From the NCBI GenBank assembly GCA_003550325.1, contig QKWP01000848.1, positions 48,355-112,354 on the forward strand: DNA of 64,000 bases. The letters run 5' to 3'. Under the pieces are notes generated by a model, which worked only from the letters and a program-made list of their open reading frames with translations, made no database searches and was not told the DNA's origin. This document shows positions 12,773 to 24,147 of this stretch, in pieces. Position 1 is the first letter of the stretch. Each line of letters begins with the position of its first letter. The stretch is from Gigaspora rosea. Taxonomy: Eukaryota; Glomeromycota; Glomeromycetes; Diversisporales; Gigasporaceae. The position numbers were made by a program, and so were the translations under genes.

Positions 12773-13739
12773 GCCATTGATACCGTATTAGATAAACAGG
12801 CGGCAGAGATTTTGGGCACAAACCCACTAGTACATAAAACATATAACGCAGTCACGAAACGGTTTCAGAAACTGGCAATTATAAACAGGTGGATTAACGA
12901 GGACGGTTCGATATGGCCGGTGTCATGAAAAAATTTAACGAAGTTCATAACGTACCTACATACATGAGTAGCACCTCAAAACAATAGTATCATACTTGTC
13001 TGCAATCAACCATTATCACATGATGAATCACATGAACTGGAAAGAAGTAAGATATGATCCCTTAATAAAACAAATGCTAAAAATGATAGAAGGGAATCAT
13101 ACATTTGCACCTGTACAACAAAAAGAGCATATAACGAGAGAGCAACTGTGCCACATAAGAAGGAAATTGAACATGACAAGGTCTTAGGATTTACTGTTTT
13201 GGACCATAGCATTGGTAGCGTTTTACGGTCTGGCTAGGCTGGGCGAACTCATACCACAGTCTCAGCAGAATGTGGCTAAGGTCCCGATAATTAAGTCTCT
13301 TCAATTCGATAAGGCAGATCACGAGACTTTTGCAACCATCCAGTTGCCCAGATCCAAAATTCACAAGACAACTGAACGCCCTACTCTAATTATCCATCCA
13401 ATGCACGATGACTTGTGCCCAGTTCGGGCTCTGAAAGCATACATTATCCGGAGGACTGAATCTACATACGCCCCAAACCAAAAAATATTGTTTATAAAAC
13501 TGGATGTGAACAGTGCAACAAAGCGCTGGTTCATAGCCAATCTCAAGTTACTTCTACCCAGAACAAACATAGCAGGGCACAGTTTCCGGGCTGGAGGTAC
13601 TACTGAGTTAGTCCTGCGAGGGGTACAATTACCACTAGTCCAAAAAATCAGCAGGTGGTCATCTGAGGCCTTTCACAGATATATTAGAACACACCCAGCC
13701 ACAGTGGTTGCAGTGTTGACAAAAGCATACTCCGACTGA
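12773..13739 (+). pseudogene. Tyrosine recombinase of the Ngaro element (broken)
   Basis: The C-terminal catalytic domain is open from 13,188 to 13,739 and shows the whole active site: Arg in GLARLGELIP, HSFR (box II His and Arg), Trp in SRWSSEAF at the second His/Trp position, and the nucleophile Tyr in HRYIRTHP. A TAG at 13,185 separates it from the core-binding domain (12,996-13,184, SAINHYHMMNH). The N-terminus lies in another frame at about 12,773-12,970, with further stops. The enzyme would insert the circular or split-repeat DNA intermediate by site-specific recombination, in place of a DDE integrase. It ends at a TGA 235 bp before B1. Confidence 0.88.
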
Positions 13740-13973
13740 GCGATCGATAATCTACTTTGGAATTCGATCACTCGTCAAAAAAAAAAAAATAATGAAAAGC
13801 ATAAATAAAACATATATATATACATATATAAATATACATATATATACGTACGCAAAAAAAAAAAAACAAAATGTCATCGTGAACTAAATGAGACAGGTCA
13901 CAGGCACATGATATACGTCACACATGAAAATGTCGGAGGCACATTTCCTCTTTGGAACCCGACATTTCCATAA

Positions 13974-14224
13974 TGTTAGTCACATGTCACATTAACAGCC
14001 GGCTTGCATTATGCAGACGGGAAACCACCGGCCAATGTCATATATCACACAATCAACTGCTTACGGTGATGCCTGGCGCAACCTCGGTTGCTATTTTCTG
14101 GGAGCATATCCGTTTTAGTTTCAATTATGCATAAATCATATCTACATTCGCAAAATCAATAAAGTATTGTCCAGTATATATTAGACCGGATTGTCCAAAT
14201 GAATCATGCGTGCAATGCTTTTCG
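13974..14224 (+). repeat. Split direct repeat B1
   Basis: It starts TGTTAGTCACATGTCACATT and matches B2 (14,578-14,811). It runs directly into A2 with no spacer, as expected for split direct repeats. Confidence 0.92.
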
Positions 14225-14532
14225 TTCGAGTTGACATATGCTCGTGAGTAAACAGATCGAAAAGATGGCGAAGCAGGACACAGGCGCATCACATGGCCCG
14301 GGTAAGGGGTGGGTCACGAGCCGGGCGTAGCAAAGGTAAGAAGGCATGTGAAGATCATCATTGAAAGTCCGGATTAAGATTTGGAGACAGGTGAGTATAA
14401 TGTAAAATCAGTTGCCGCATATGAACTAGGGCAGGTTCGAAACAAGATGAAGTAAGTACAAGTAAATAAGGCGGCGCTAGCGACTACGCCAAGAGTAGTC
14501 AACTCTGCTGCAAGGAAAGAACATATTTGCGA
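14225..14532 (+). repeat. Split direct repeat A2
   Basis: Second copy of the 308-bp A repeat. It sits between B1 and B2, with a 45-bp unmatched spacer (14,533-14,577) before B2. Confidence 0.93.
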
Positions 14533-14577
14533 CCCGAGCCCGCCCACCCGACAGTTTTTCATAAAACTGCCAAGTTC

Positions 14578-14811
14578 TGTTAGTCACATGTCACATTAAT
14601 GGCCGGCTTGCATTATGCAGGCGGGAAACCACCGGCCAATGTCATACGTCACACAATCAACTACTTACAGTGATGCCCGGCGCAACCTCGGTTGCTATTT
14701 TCCAGGAGCATATCCATTTTAGTTTCAATTATGCATAAATCATAACTACATTCGCAAAATCAATAAAGTATTGTCCGGTATATATTNGAATCATGCTTGC
14801 AATGCTTTTCG
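14578..14811 (+). repeat. Split direct repeat B2
   Basis: Matches B1 except that about 17 bp (ACCGGATTGTCCAAATG-like in B1) are absent exactly where an N occurs at 14,787. The gap may be an assembly artefact, not a true deletion. Confidence 0.9.
14787..14787. other. Ambiguous base N
   Basis: The only N noticed in the window. It falls in repeat B2 at a point where B1 has extra sequence, so it probably marks a collapsed or joined repeat. Confidence 0.95.
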
Positions 14812-14814
14812 ATA

Positions 14815-15317
14815 TGAAAATCAATTAGAAAAGATTTTCGTGTAACATGTGATTTTATATGCGATTATCACATTTGTGTCGATTAAAAAAAATAAAAAAT
14901 GCTATGAAAATACTGAAATTTCAACAACCTCTTCATTATGTTTCAGTTTAACGAAAAAAACTCTCTTTTATGTTAAAATATGCTATCCATTGGACCTCCA
15001 CGTGAAATTTCTAAATAAATTAATATGTAATATATTGAGGAGATACAATTTGAAATATGGCAATTTCTTATAAAAAATTGCCATATTTCAAATTGTATCT
15101 CCTCGAAATACTACATATTAATTTATTTAGAAATTTCATGTGGAGGTCCAATGGATAGTATATTTTAGCATAAAAGAGAGTTTTTTTCCGTTAAACTGAA
15201 ACATAATAAAGAGATTGTTGAAATTTCAGTATTTTCATAGTACTTTTTAATTTTTTTAATCGAAACAAATGTGATAATCGCGTATGTTGCACGAAAATCT
15301 TTTCTAATTGATTTTCA
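14815..15317. mobile_element. Foldback TIR element, TA target (mariner-like miniature)
   Basis: Two arms of about 250 bp form one near-perfect palindrome, with ends TGAAAATCAATTAGAAAAG and its reverse complement and a centre near 15,066-15,072. TA flanks both ends. It begins 3 bp after the end of repeat B2. No protein is encoded. Confidence 0.88.
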
Positions 15318-15319
15318 TA

Positions 15320-16060
15320 GTGCATTTAAAACCCCAGTGGTACGTCTATCAATACCCCAAATATACAGTATGATGGTGACACACAAATGATGGTTTAAGG
15401 GAGTTAATGAACAAAATTTTGCGTAAGTGTCCTAGTATAGATTAACGGGCTGTGCTGGGGTTTACCATTTGGTGGCCTTTGGTACGAGTTTGGTCGTTCA
15501 CGCATTCCTAAATCCTCGCCGGGGTAGGACGCCTGGGGGTGCCTGGCGGCTGAAATACGAAGACACTTGCTTTCTTTTTAAATTTTTTTAAATAAATTTA
15601 TTAAACTCTAACGAGATATATCGATATTTGTACTTTAATTATGCACGAACCCATAAAATTGTCCTCTGATTTTTTTTAAAAATTAAAATTCAATTGTTTT
15701 AATTAGTGTAGATCATCTGATTGGACGATCTTTCATAGAAGCAGACTGCAGGGGTATGATCACGTGTAGATAACAGTATATAAAAAATTATCAACATTTT
15801 TTCTCTTTCATCATTATTAACTTTCGCATAATACAGCAGGATATAGCATGATAGAAAGCGATTTGCAGTATGTTAGTAGTCGCTTGAGAAGTAGAGCAGT
15901 TTTCATAATGCGTAGAGCAGTTTATACCATAGATAGTACATATTGTCGCTTTGTTTTATGACCAAGATTAGTACGTACGTACTAAAAAAAAAATTATGCC
16001 AAACGTATAAGAGAAAAAAGCTATTCCGAAAGGCATATTAATATAGCAATTATAATAAAT
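15320..16060. other. Spacer with one GC-richer patch
   Basis: A GC-richer stretch at 15,445-15,555 (CCTCGCCGGGGTAGGACGCC) stands out from its surroundings. It encodes nothing recognisable and does not match a tRNA. The rest is AT-rich. Confidence 0.4.
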
Positions 16061-16089
16061 TTACTTACAGACACTACTACTTAGATCGG

Positions 16090-17815
16090 CAATGGAGGCT
16101 TTGGAAAAATTCTTAAATACGAGTGGAAAAAATTGTGAATTAATTAACGGTTGCTCATGAAAGTTAATCCAAGATTTATTAATGAGGTAATAATTGTTGT
16201 GTTTAAACTTTAATGGCATCTTACAACAGAATAATAAATTCTTTAATTAACATAATTAGCTTCGAAGAGTTTCTTCTACAGCGTAACGAAAGTTAAACAA
16301 GTAATTTATAATTTTTGAAGGTATTCAATGATAATTATGTTAACCAAAAACATTTGTCAAATTGAATGTATAGATAGCAACGGATATTAAATATGGGTTT
16401 ACAATACGCTGACAACAGAGCTTTACGAGAAAACCTAATGAAATTTTACGAAATTACAATCTAAAGAAATATCACTCGGGCCTTTACTTTTACACGATAA
16501 TAAGATTATTCATAGAGATCTGGTAAATATAGTGCTACCTATATTTTACATATAAGTTTACTACTGTACTAATGCGTAATTCAATTATTATATTTTAATA
16601 ATTTAGCATTCATCACAGACAACCAAAGATACTGATTTCGAACTATCAAAGCAGATGAATGAAATGTCTATGACTTCAAACTCAATTATACATGGAATTC
16701 CGGCATATATCGAACCTCAATGTTTTATTGAGCGTGGATATAAACGCGATAAGGCATCTGACATTTATAGCTTTGGAAAATCCTTTGGGAAATTTCAAGC
16801 GGTACATATTCTAATAAGTAAAACCAAAAAACTGCCAAAAGGTGTCAAAACTGTTTACAAAAATATAACGTAATGCTATCAAATTCTCTAAAACCATCAT
16901 TCAAATATACACCAAATGTTAAAAAATGCAGAACAGTGATTGGATCAAGCGCGAAGGAAACGGTATCAACTCCTCAGATAATGTTCCGACAACCAAAGGG
17001 TGCTTAATTAGAACACTCTTATGAACAAGCTCTATCATTCGAGACCTAATATTTTTTGAATTCGAACGTGATCAATAATATATTCATACTCTGGCAAGAG
17101 CCATTAGAATCAATACCATAACATTAACTACGCTAGGGTTTCCAACAATTATCTAGGAAGAAAGGGAATGGTGACGCGCTTTGTAACTGCCAAACTTTGT
17201 CAACTTTATACATAAGCGATGATCGACTCAGACTTTATGGGTCAAAACAGTTGATGGACATTCTTCAGAACACAAACTTAACTCTGAAGCTCTACAGAGT
17301 TAACTTTTTAGTCGATGCTGTTCGCAATAACACTACATTGATCTCGTAAGACTGCATGACAATCGACTAAAAAAAACGTCATATTGAAACAGGTACAAAT
17401 CTTAAATTCGGATACGGGTTTAACTTCGTTTGGTTTTCCTCGAATAAACTCGATGAAGAAGCAGGGGAGTGAAATAGCATATACTCTTAATAATACAGTT
17501 TTAATTTCTCTGGGGCTTTCCTCCAATCAGCTTGGTTCCGAAGGGGCGAAAGCGATATTAAATATAAATAAAAATCTAACAAATTTGGATTTATATTCAA
17601 AAGAAATGGGACATTAAGGAGTAAAGCATTAGCAGCAACGACACCTCTTTAACTTCTTTAAATCTAGGTTGTAATGGTATTTGTAGTGAAAGGATCAAAG
17701 TACTAGCCGATGCTCTTTCTAAAAATTCTACTTAAACTTCATTTGATCTTTGTGACATTGAAATTATTACTGAAGGAGTTATTGAATTAGAAAAATCCAG
17801 TTATAAAAATAATTT
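16090..17815 (+). pseudogene. Protein kinase / leucine-rich-repeat relic
   Basis: Pieces of a protein kinase appear in order but in different frames. The glycine loop IGNGGFGKI is near 16,088, GLQYADNRALRENL near 16,395, and the catalytic loop IIHRDL near 16,505-16,525. The activation segment TDFELSKQMNEM is near 16,630 with DFG changed to DFE, and the HGIPAYIEPQ and DKASDIYSFG motifs follow. Sequences typical of 28-residue leucine-rich repeats come next (17,160-17,815): ALCNCQTLSTLYIS, VLISLGLSSNQLGSEGAKAI and SLTSLNLGCNGICSERIK. The combination resembles the very large kinase families of mycorrhizal fungi; membership is inferred. Frameshifts and stops are numerous. Whether kinase and repeats were one gene or two adjacent relics cannot be decided here. 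Confidence 0.75.
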
Positions 17816-18812
17816 ATGATTAATTTGGTCAATTTAATATCTTTATTAATATTATATAGCACTAGGAAAATCATCTAAAGAAACTTGGCTGAAATATATG
17901 ATATAATTGATCCATTATTTGAAGGGTATGTTAAATGATCATTTAATGGAGATTTCACTTATGATATCCAAAAATTTTTCTTAATTGACATCTAATACAT
18001 ACATACATACATATATATATATAGTGTAAGAACAACAAAAAAAGTTTATTCAGAAATGATGATTACTATGAATATACCGTGATGGATATACTGAAGAGGC
18101 GTACTTTGGTTATACATATAGTCCAGTTTTTAAATAGATGGCACAGTCTGTGCTTTAATTGCTATAGTGCAAGAAACTACTCAAAAAGTTTTAAACACTC
18201 GAAGATTAAAAATACTTAATGATTTTGGACTGGTTAGTATTAATGAAAATGTTATATTTTGAATTTTATTTGTTAATGCACTTCATTTTTATAATAATTC
18301 ATTTATAATAATTATTAAAGAAATTGAGTCATTAGAAAAGCCTGCTGTATTACGACAGAAGTATTAAGTAACAATAAAGATATTCCTTATGCGCTAGTTT
18401 ATTTTGTCGAACCTAGATCAAGCGTTGGCTCTAAATCTATGATTGCACGTCTGGTCTCTACAACCTTTGATGAAGACGATAAAAAAGAATGTCAATTTCC
18501 TGATTATTTTCCAGATACCCCAAAATAATTATCTTATCTAAAGATGTTGATAAGAGTTATGATAAATATATAACATTAAAACGACACGTTGCAACTTATT
18601 CATTTGTAAAATGTGATGAATCTTGGCCATTAGGCCTTGTGATAAAGGATGGAAAACATGAAAAGGTTCTTTTAAAAGATGGTTCTTAGGCTTTACTCTT
18701 ATTAGCAAATTCATATTGTGGAAATCAAGAATTGTCGGCTATATTAATTTGTGGAATTAATCGACCTCGTACACTTGATGAGAAGTATGTAGAATTTTTG
18801 CAAGTTAAATAA

Positions 18813-20255
18813 TTAAATTTTTTTTTTTTTTTTATCTTTACCAGGCATTATCTCCTGGGACGCCAAGTAGGCGTACTTTTATTATATTTAACCATTTAAT
18901 TACGGCTATGATCAGCCTTAGTACATGATTTTATCCTATTTTACTTTAACTACTTATAGGCTGTCTGTACCTCCCTTATTCCATACTCGGTCTTCCTGGA
19001 TACACCCCTCATTATTACCATGCCCGTCCGGCGGTGTTGTCTGTTTCAGCTTCTCCAGGTTTTCCGCTTCATGTCCAGTCCACAGAAATCTTTTCCCGAT
19101 GCCCCACTCGGTACTGACATTCCGACGTCCTACTCGAAGCAGCCTTTAGTCCAGTCTCCGGTAGTCCGTTCCGGCGACCCTAACCGGTACTTTCTTTCCG
19201 TTCTAACTTTCTAAAAGATACCGTACTAGCCTTCTCGAAGTTTCGGTTTTCCTTCCGTTTCGGGGGTCATCTAAAGCGGAGCAGTATCACGTGACAATCG
19301 GCCAATCAAATTATCGAATTTTGATGATCTTCGGCGAAGCAAACAGCGAAAACCTTGAAAAAAAAAAAAAAAAGAAATCTAAACCTACCTTGCTGTGTTA
19401 ATTAAAAATGTCGGGAAGGCAATTTTGCTTATATATTAAAATCTAAAACCTATCTAACCCTAACCTAAACTGACCCTAACCCTAAAGTTAATTCGATAAA
19501 ATATATTATAAGAATCTGCTCCGCTTTAGACGTCCCCCGTTTCGGGTGGGGGCAGGTCCTCCTGAGCTCGGATCCTGCAATTCCTTTCTTTTATTTGGAT
19601 GGTACGACTTGCCTTTTTCGTTCTTAAACCGGGCTCTCTCAATGTTTATGTCATTTGTTGACGGATTACGCATTTTCTGGTTGTCCCCGACTTTGTGGCT
19701 ATGCCAGTGACTGCTTATTTATTTCCAGATGTGGATCATATAACGTGATCTACATGCAACTCTTCCAAAAACGAATAAATGAAAATCATTACTCCTACTA
19801 CATTTTATGTCGCACATTCCAGGTGATCGTACTGGTATATGTTCTTACCATTTAACTATACCATTAATTAATAGATCGTATTTGCATCATATATAATTAA
19901 TAATCAATCAGTGACGTCAGTATTACATCATAAAGCGCGGGGTATATGCAAAAATATTATTTCCTTCTAAAAACAAATAAATGAAATTCATTACTCCTAC
20001 CAAAAAAGGATTTTGTGAAAATCAGCATATGGTACTAGTATTAAACCCGTACGTGAATTAAAATCTCACGATCTTGAACGATTCCATAAACAGAAAAAAA
20101 GGGATAACCATAATGCCTTCTAAAACAGGAAAAAATATAGGCCACCAAAAAGTTGAACGGAACCATCCCTCTACATTTCATGTGATCGTACAGGTATTAT
20201 ATTTATATTATTATATTTATATTATTATCTTTTTCCATTCTTTTTTTTTTATCTA
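18813..20255. other. Foreign segment inside the kinase relic
   Basis: It replaces the part of the kinase expected between the first GAF and the receiver. It begins with a T-run at about 18,820-18,836 (possibly a minus-strand poly(A)) and is pyrimidine-rich and GC-richer to about 19,650. It contains a 275-bp TIR element. Two stretches around CATTTCATGTGATCGTACAGG (19,800-19,840 and 20,170-20,195) are near-duplicates. Its own boundaries and class are unresolved. Confidence 0.5.
19263..19537. mobile_element. 275-bp TIR miniature element, 7-8-bp TSD
   Basis: The inverted ends read GGGGTCATCTAAAGCGGAGC and GGGGACGTCTAAAGCGGAGC. The flanks CGTTTCG (19,256-19,262 and 19,538-19,544) are identical, or CCGTTTCG if the 8-bp option is taken. 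The interior includes a short CCCTAACC-type run at about 19,457-19,485 that resembles telomeric repeats. hAT-like by duplication length only. Confidence 0.82.
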
Positions 20256-21102
20256 TTTTATAGGTTTGAATAAAGGAGCAAATGATTATTTAACAAGCCC
20301 ATTTTCCGCTCGAACCTAATTACTCGTATCCGTATTAATATTAATCTTTCACTTCTTCGTCGTAAAATAATATTTCAACAATGTAAGCAAGAAGAAATTA
20401 AGCAATTACTACTTACGATTTCAGAAAAGCTTGCTTCCAAATTAGATCTAGATGGAACATTGCAAGACATTGCTAAAAGACTTTATCAAATATTGCCATG
20501 TGAAAAAATATTAATTATTTCAAATAAAAATTTTGAATCCAAGAGTAATAGAATAGTTGCTTTATTTGAAGACCCGGAAAAATAACTAATTCATCCTCAG
20601 AAATTGATGATAATTATGAAAGTGAATCACAAACGTTCTGTGATATACAAGAATTTTTAAAGAATAATCCAGGAATAATTATTTCTTTAGAAATATATTG
20701 TGATGATATTTTTAAAAATGCATCGATATTATCTGCAAAAATAAAATAAATAATGATATTTGGGGATGGATAAAAGCATATAGACCTTCAAATTCTATTT
20801 GGCTCGTTTCTGAAATAGAATTATTACAGCAAATATTAAATCAAATAAGTTTGGCTATTAATCATAACAATTTATTAGATGAGAGTGCTGAAAAGAATAT
20901 TGAAATAAAAGCTGCTGAAGCTGCAAATATTGCCAAGAGTCAAATATTAGCGAATGCTTCTCACGGTATATAATTGTTCCATTGTGATGTACATTAAAAA
21001 TTTTTATTTTTGCTAATCTAATTTTAAATCTTTTTATAGAATTACGAAAACCGTTAGGAGCGATAGTAGGCATTCTTTCTTTACTTGAACATGTTGCTTT
21101 AA

Positions 21103-22650
21103 GGGTAGAGTATACGTAGATCATTTTTCATATGACATGCATGGCTAATTAAGACCTTATATAGATAATAAAAATGTGTCACTAGTAAAAGTTTTCAGAA
21201 ACAATAATTTTCGCCAAATTTTTGTGGCACATAGATTATAACCTTCCATTTATAGTAGTAAAATTTTTAAAGGCTATATTATTTTAAAAAAATATACTTA
21301 CATATAACATTAAATTTGCCTCGGTGACCCTGGTTATACAAACCAAAAAAAGCAAGGGTACCATGTTTCTAGAACAAATAGTTACCCAATCAGATTTAAG
21401 AACAAACTAAAGACGTTTAATACCTGACATGTGCCTGATTTATATAATACATACGGATTTCTGATTAATATAAATATCATATATAGTAATAATTTTGTAA
21501 TATTGTATAATTGCAATTTATTTATACAAAAATCAAAAATCATTATATATCGCTAAAAACATCTAATATAACACAACTAAACTACTCTATCCTAACTCTA
21601 ACCCTAAACCCAACAAACTACTCAACTCAAACCTTAACTAACTACTAAAAAAAATATTAAGTCACCGAATTTACTATTCGCCACCGGCAAGAGAAACAAA
21701 CGACGAAGTTGCAGAACCATATAGAACCACCAACTACAAATTTAATACTAGCAGCATACCACAACAAGACCAACAAGACACGTTTTCATAGTATTACGCA
21801 CACACCAGAAAGACAAGAAACCGGAACGAGAACTGAATGAAGATACAACTAATAATCGCCTAGAAAGAAGAGTATTAGTTGGCGTTAGTTGGACGTACTC
21901 ACAAAAAAAAACAAGAAATTAAACAACACAACTCCAACGACTTTAACAACAGTCCAACTACGGCGACTTCAACAAAATGCAATTCAACTGTTAATTGCCC
22001 TAGAAAAAAAAAAAAGCAGGTTAGTCAACTTTATGTAAGAAAAGCTGAAAAAAGAAACAAGGTGGCCAACAAAAACTAATAGCCACTAGCAAAACAATAT
22101 AGCATAAAAGTGATAAAACTCTACCAACTATGGCGAAAGGACACCAAAATAACATAGCACCAAAAGTGATGAAATATACACTAGCGATTCCCAGATTATA
22201 GTAAAGCAACTCCAACGACTCCAACACAACAACTTCAACAAGGGCAAATTCTAACCGTTGACTGTTCTAAAAAGAAAAAAGCGGACCGTTGTATAAGAAA
22301 GGCTCTTACACGAAACGAAAGAAACAAGGTGAAACAAAGACTCCAAACCCAAGACAACATGGCACAAGAGTGATAAAACCCACCACTGGTTATACAGACT
22401 ACAGCGACAATGACTCAAAACACGGCACCAAAGCGACGAAATCCTCACTGAATATTCTCTAATTACAGTGATGCAAAAAAAAAGTTAGCTAACGTTATAT
22501 AAAAAAAAAAAACAACTGATCTGATGTAATTGATAATCATAGGTTACGGGTCATAGAATATTCTAGGGTATTCGATTTCTGCATTTATTACAATATGTTA
22601 CACAAAAAAATTTACTATCATATGAAAAATAATCTACGTATACTCTACCC
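21103..22650. mobile_element. 1.55-kb TIR transposon, TTAA target, in the kinase relic
   Basis: The terminal inverted repeats of about 35 bp begin GGGTAGAGTATACGTAGAT. TTAA flanks both sides (21,099-21,102 and 22,651-22,654). Removing the element and one TTAA rejoins the kinase frame as VALTYDQNDM, which matches what the family has after the HisKA motif. The duplication is thus confirmed by the gene. TTAA targets are characteristic of piggyBac-like elements. No transposase was found, but an A-rich internal region contains a diverged direct duplication (about 21,925-22,180 and 22,203-22,445). Confidence 0.9.
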
Positions 22651-22875
22651 TTAACTTATGATCAAAATGATATGAGTCATGTGCCTCTGACATGTGTTAT
22701 CTATAATAAATGACATCCTTGACGCAGCAAGATTAGAAGCACAAAAAGTCGTTTTAATGAACAGAACATTTTATTTATCAGATTTACATGAGGGTACAAT
22801 TTAAAAATACGGAAAAAAAGCCAATGATATAAAGATTGAACTAATTTTAAATTGCGATGTAGATGTAGTGTCAAA

Positions 22876-23030
22876 AAAAATAAAAAAAAAACAAAAAAGA
22901 AAATAAAAAAAAAAAATTAAAAAAAAAAAAACCAACAAAAAAAAATAATTTTAGAACAAAAAAAAAAAAAATTAAAAATTAAAAATAAAAAAGGAAATTA
23001 AATAAAAAAAATAAAATATGTGGAGTTCTC
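22876..23030. repeat. A-rich low-complexity run
   Basis: Nearly pure A with scattered T, C and G, between the HisKA and ATPase parts of the kinase relic. It may be a retroposon tail or an expanded intron. Confidence 0.7.
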
Positions 23031-24147
23031 ATAAGTTGGGGCAAAATTGTACTATGAATTTAGAGGTTTTATATAGTACTTGCACTTAGGAGTGTGCACT
23101 TAGGCGGTGCGACTGTATAATAATTTATTACTTACTTTATACTTATTAAATAGGCTGGAAAAAGTTTTATCTCATTTATTGTCAAATTCGTAATTATTTT
23201 TAATTATTTTTATTATATTTTATTTTTATTTTTCAACCAATAAATATGTAATAATTTAATAATTTTTTAGAGTTAAATTTACTGATAAAGGTGAAATAGT
23301 ACTAACAATTTCAATACAATCACGAGAATTCATTGATGAAAATGAAGGGAGTCCAACTTACAGTCAAATACTTAAAAAAGAAAATATATTGTTTGAATTA
23401 TATGATACTGGTATTGGATAAGATATTTATGATATATATTTTATATTTTAGATTATATCAGATATCATCTATTAATATTTATTTAATACAACAGCAAAGA
23501 TCCAAAATTTGAACAAAATGTGTGGAATGTTTTTTACAAGGTGACATGTCAATAATCAAAAGGCAAGATGGTACAGAACTTGGTCTTTCAATTTGTAAAA
23601 ATCTAGTAGAAATTAATGGAGGTAAAATTAAAGCAGAAAGTCAATTAGGAAAAGGAAGTAAATTTTGGTTTACGTGGAATATTGAACCATTATCAATACC
23701 TTCCTTGTTATTAAAATTACAATTTGATGAGATAAATTACATTATAAAAGAAAAACGAATCTTAGTAATTCATCAAGTAGAAAGTATGAGAAATGCAATG
23801 TTTAAATACCTTAAAAAGATCAAAAAAGTTGATGCATTTGACACTTTGATAAAGGAATTAGTGCAGCCAAAAGGTATAATGAATTGTATAATATACCTGC
23901 TTATGATATAGCATTCATTGACCTTTATGAAGATAACGAAGCAGATGTTATGAAAGCAATATTAGAATTGAGAGAATTGGAAATTAATCATATTAATCTA
24001 GTACCGGTAATAATATTTATAGCATTTCCAAGTAATAAAGTAAATCAAGTAGTGGAAAAATTAATTAGACGTGCTGAGGAAACTGCTTCTGTTATTTATA
24101 TCTTCATTACGTGGAAAAAGATAATCAACCAATTTATGCATATTTAG

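Larger units (their letters stand above)
8930..14811 (+). mobile_element. Ngaro-type tyrosine-recombinase (DIRS-order) retrotransposon
   Basis: About 5.9 kb in the order A1 repeat, gag-like ORF, reverse transcriptase plus RNase H, tyrosine recombinase, then B1-A2-B2. Split direct repeats in this arrangement, together with a recombinase in place of a DDE integrase, define Ngaro/PAT-like members of the DIRS order. The DIRS-1 group has inverted termini instead. Such elements normally integrate without a target duplication, and none is seen. Every coding segment carries stops or frameshifts, so this copy is not autonomous. Confidence 0.92.
17856..24147 (+). pseudogene. Hybrid histidine kinase (PAS-GAF-receiver-GAF-HisKA-HATPase), broken
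   Basis: A long two-component sensor kinase relic read across several frames. A PAS-like segment covers 17,856-18,240 (EIYDIIDPLFEG, DGYTEEAYFGYTYSPVF). A first GAF-like segment covers 18,325-18,812 (DIPYALVYFVEP, LICGINRPRTLDEKY). A receiver C-terminus (GLNKGANDYLTSPFS) is at about 20,262, with the conserved KPF lysine replaced by Ser. A second GAF-like part runs to about 20,860. The HisKA phospho-acceptor motif (ILANASHELRKPLGA) is assembled across an intron at 20,966-21,039. NDILDAARLEAQK is near 22,710. The ATPase domain shows KFTDKGEIVLT and YDTGIG near 23,400 and [20 protein letters not shown] near 23,570-23,635. A receiver-like tail runs 23,750-24,147. It would have relayed a cytosolic signal by His-Asp phosphotransfer. 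It is interrupted by a TTAA-flanked transposon and lacks the part expected between the first GAF and the receiver. Confidence 0.87.

Noticed and set aside
18925-19214. Two overlapping short open frames in a GC-richer stretch
   Set aside because: They occur in a foreign block inside a pseudogene, are Ser/Pro-rich by base composition, and lack a recognisable domain.
19455-19490. Telomere-like CCCTAACC run (also 21,590-21,610)
   Set aside because: Only a few degenerate units inside transposons; not evidence of a chromosome end.
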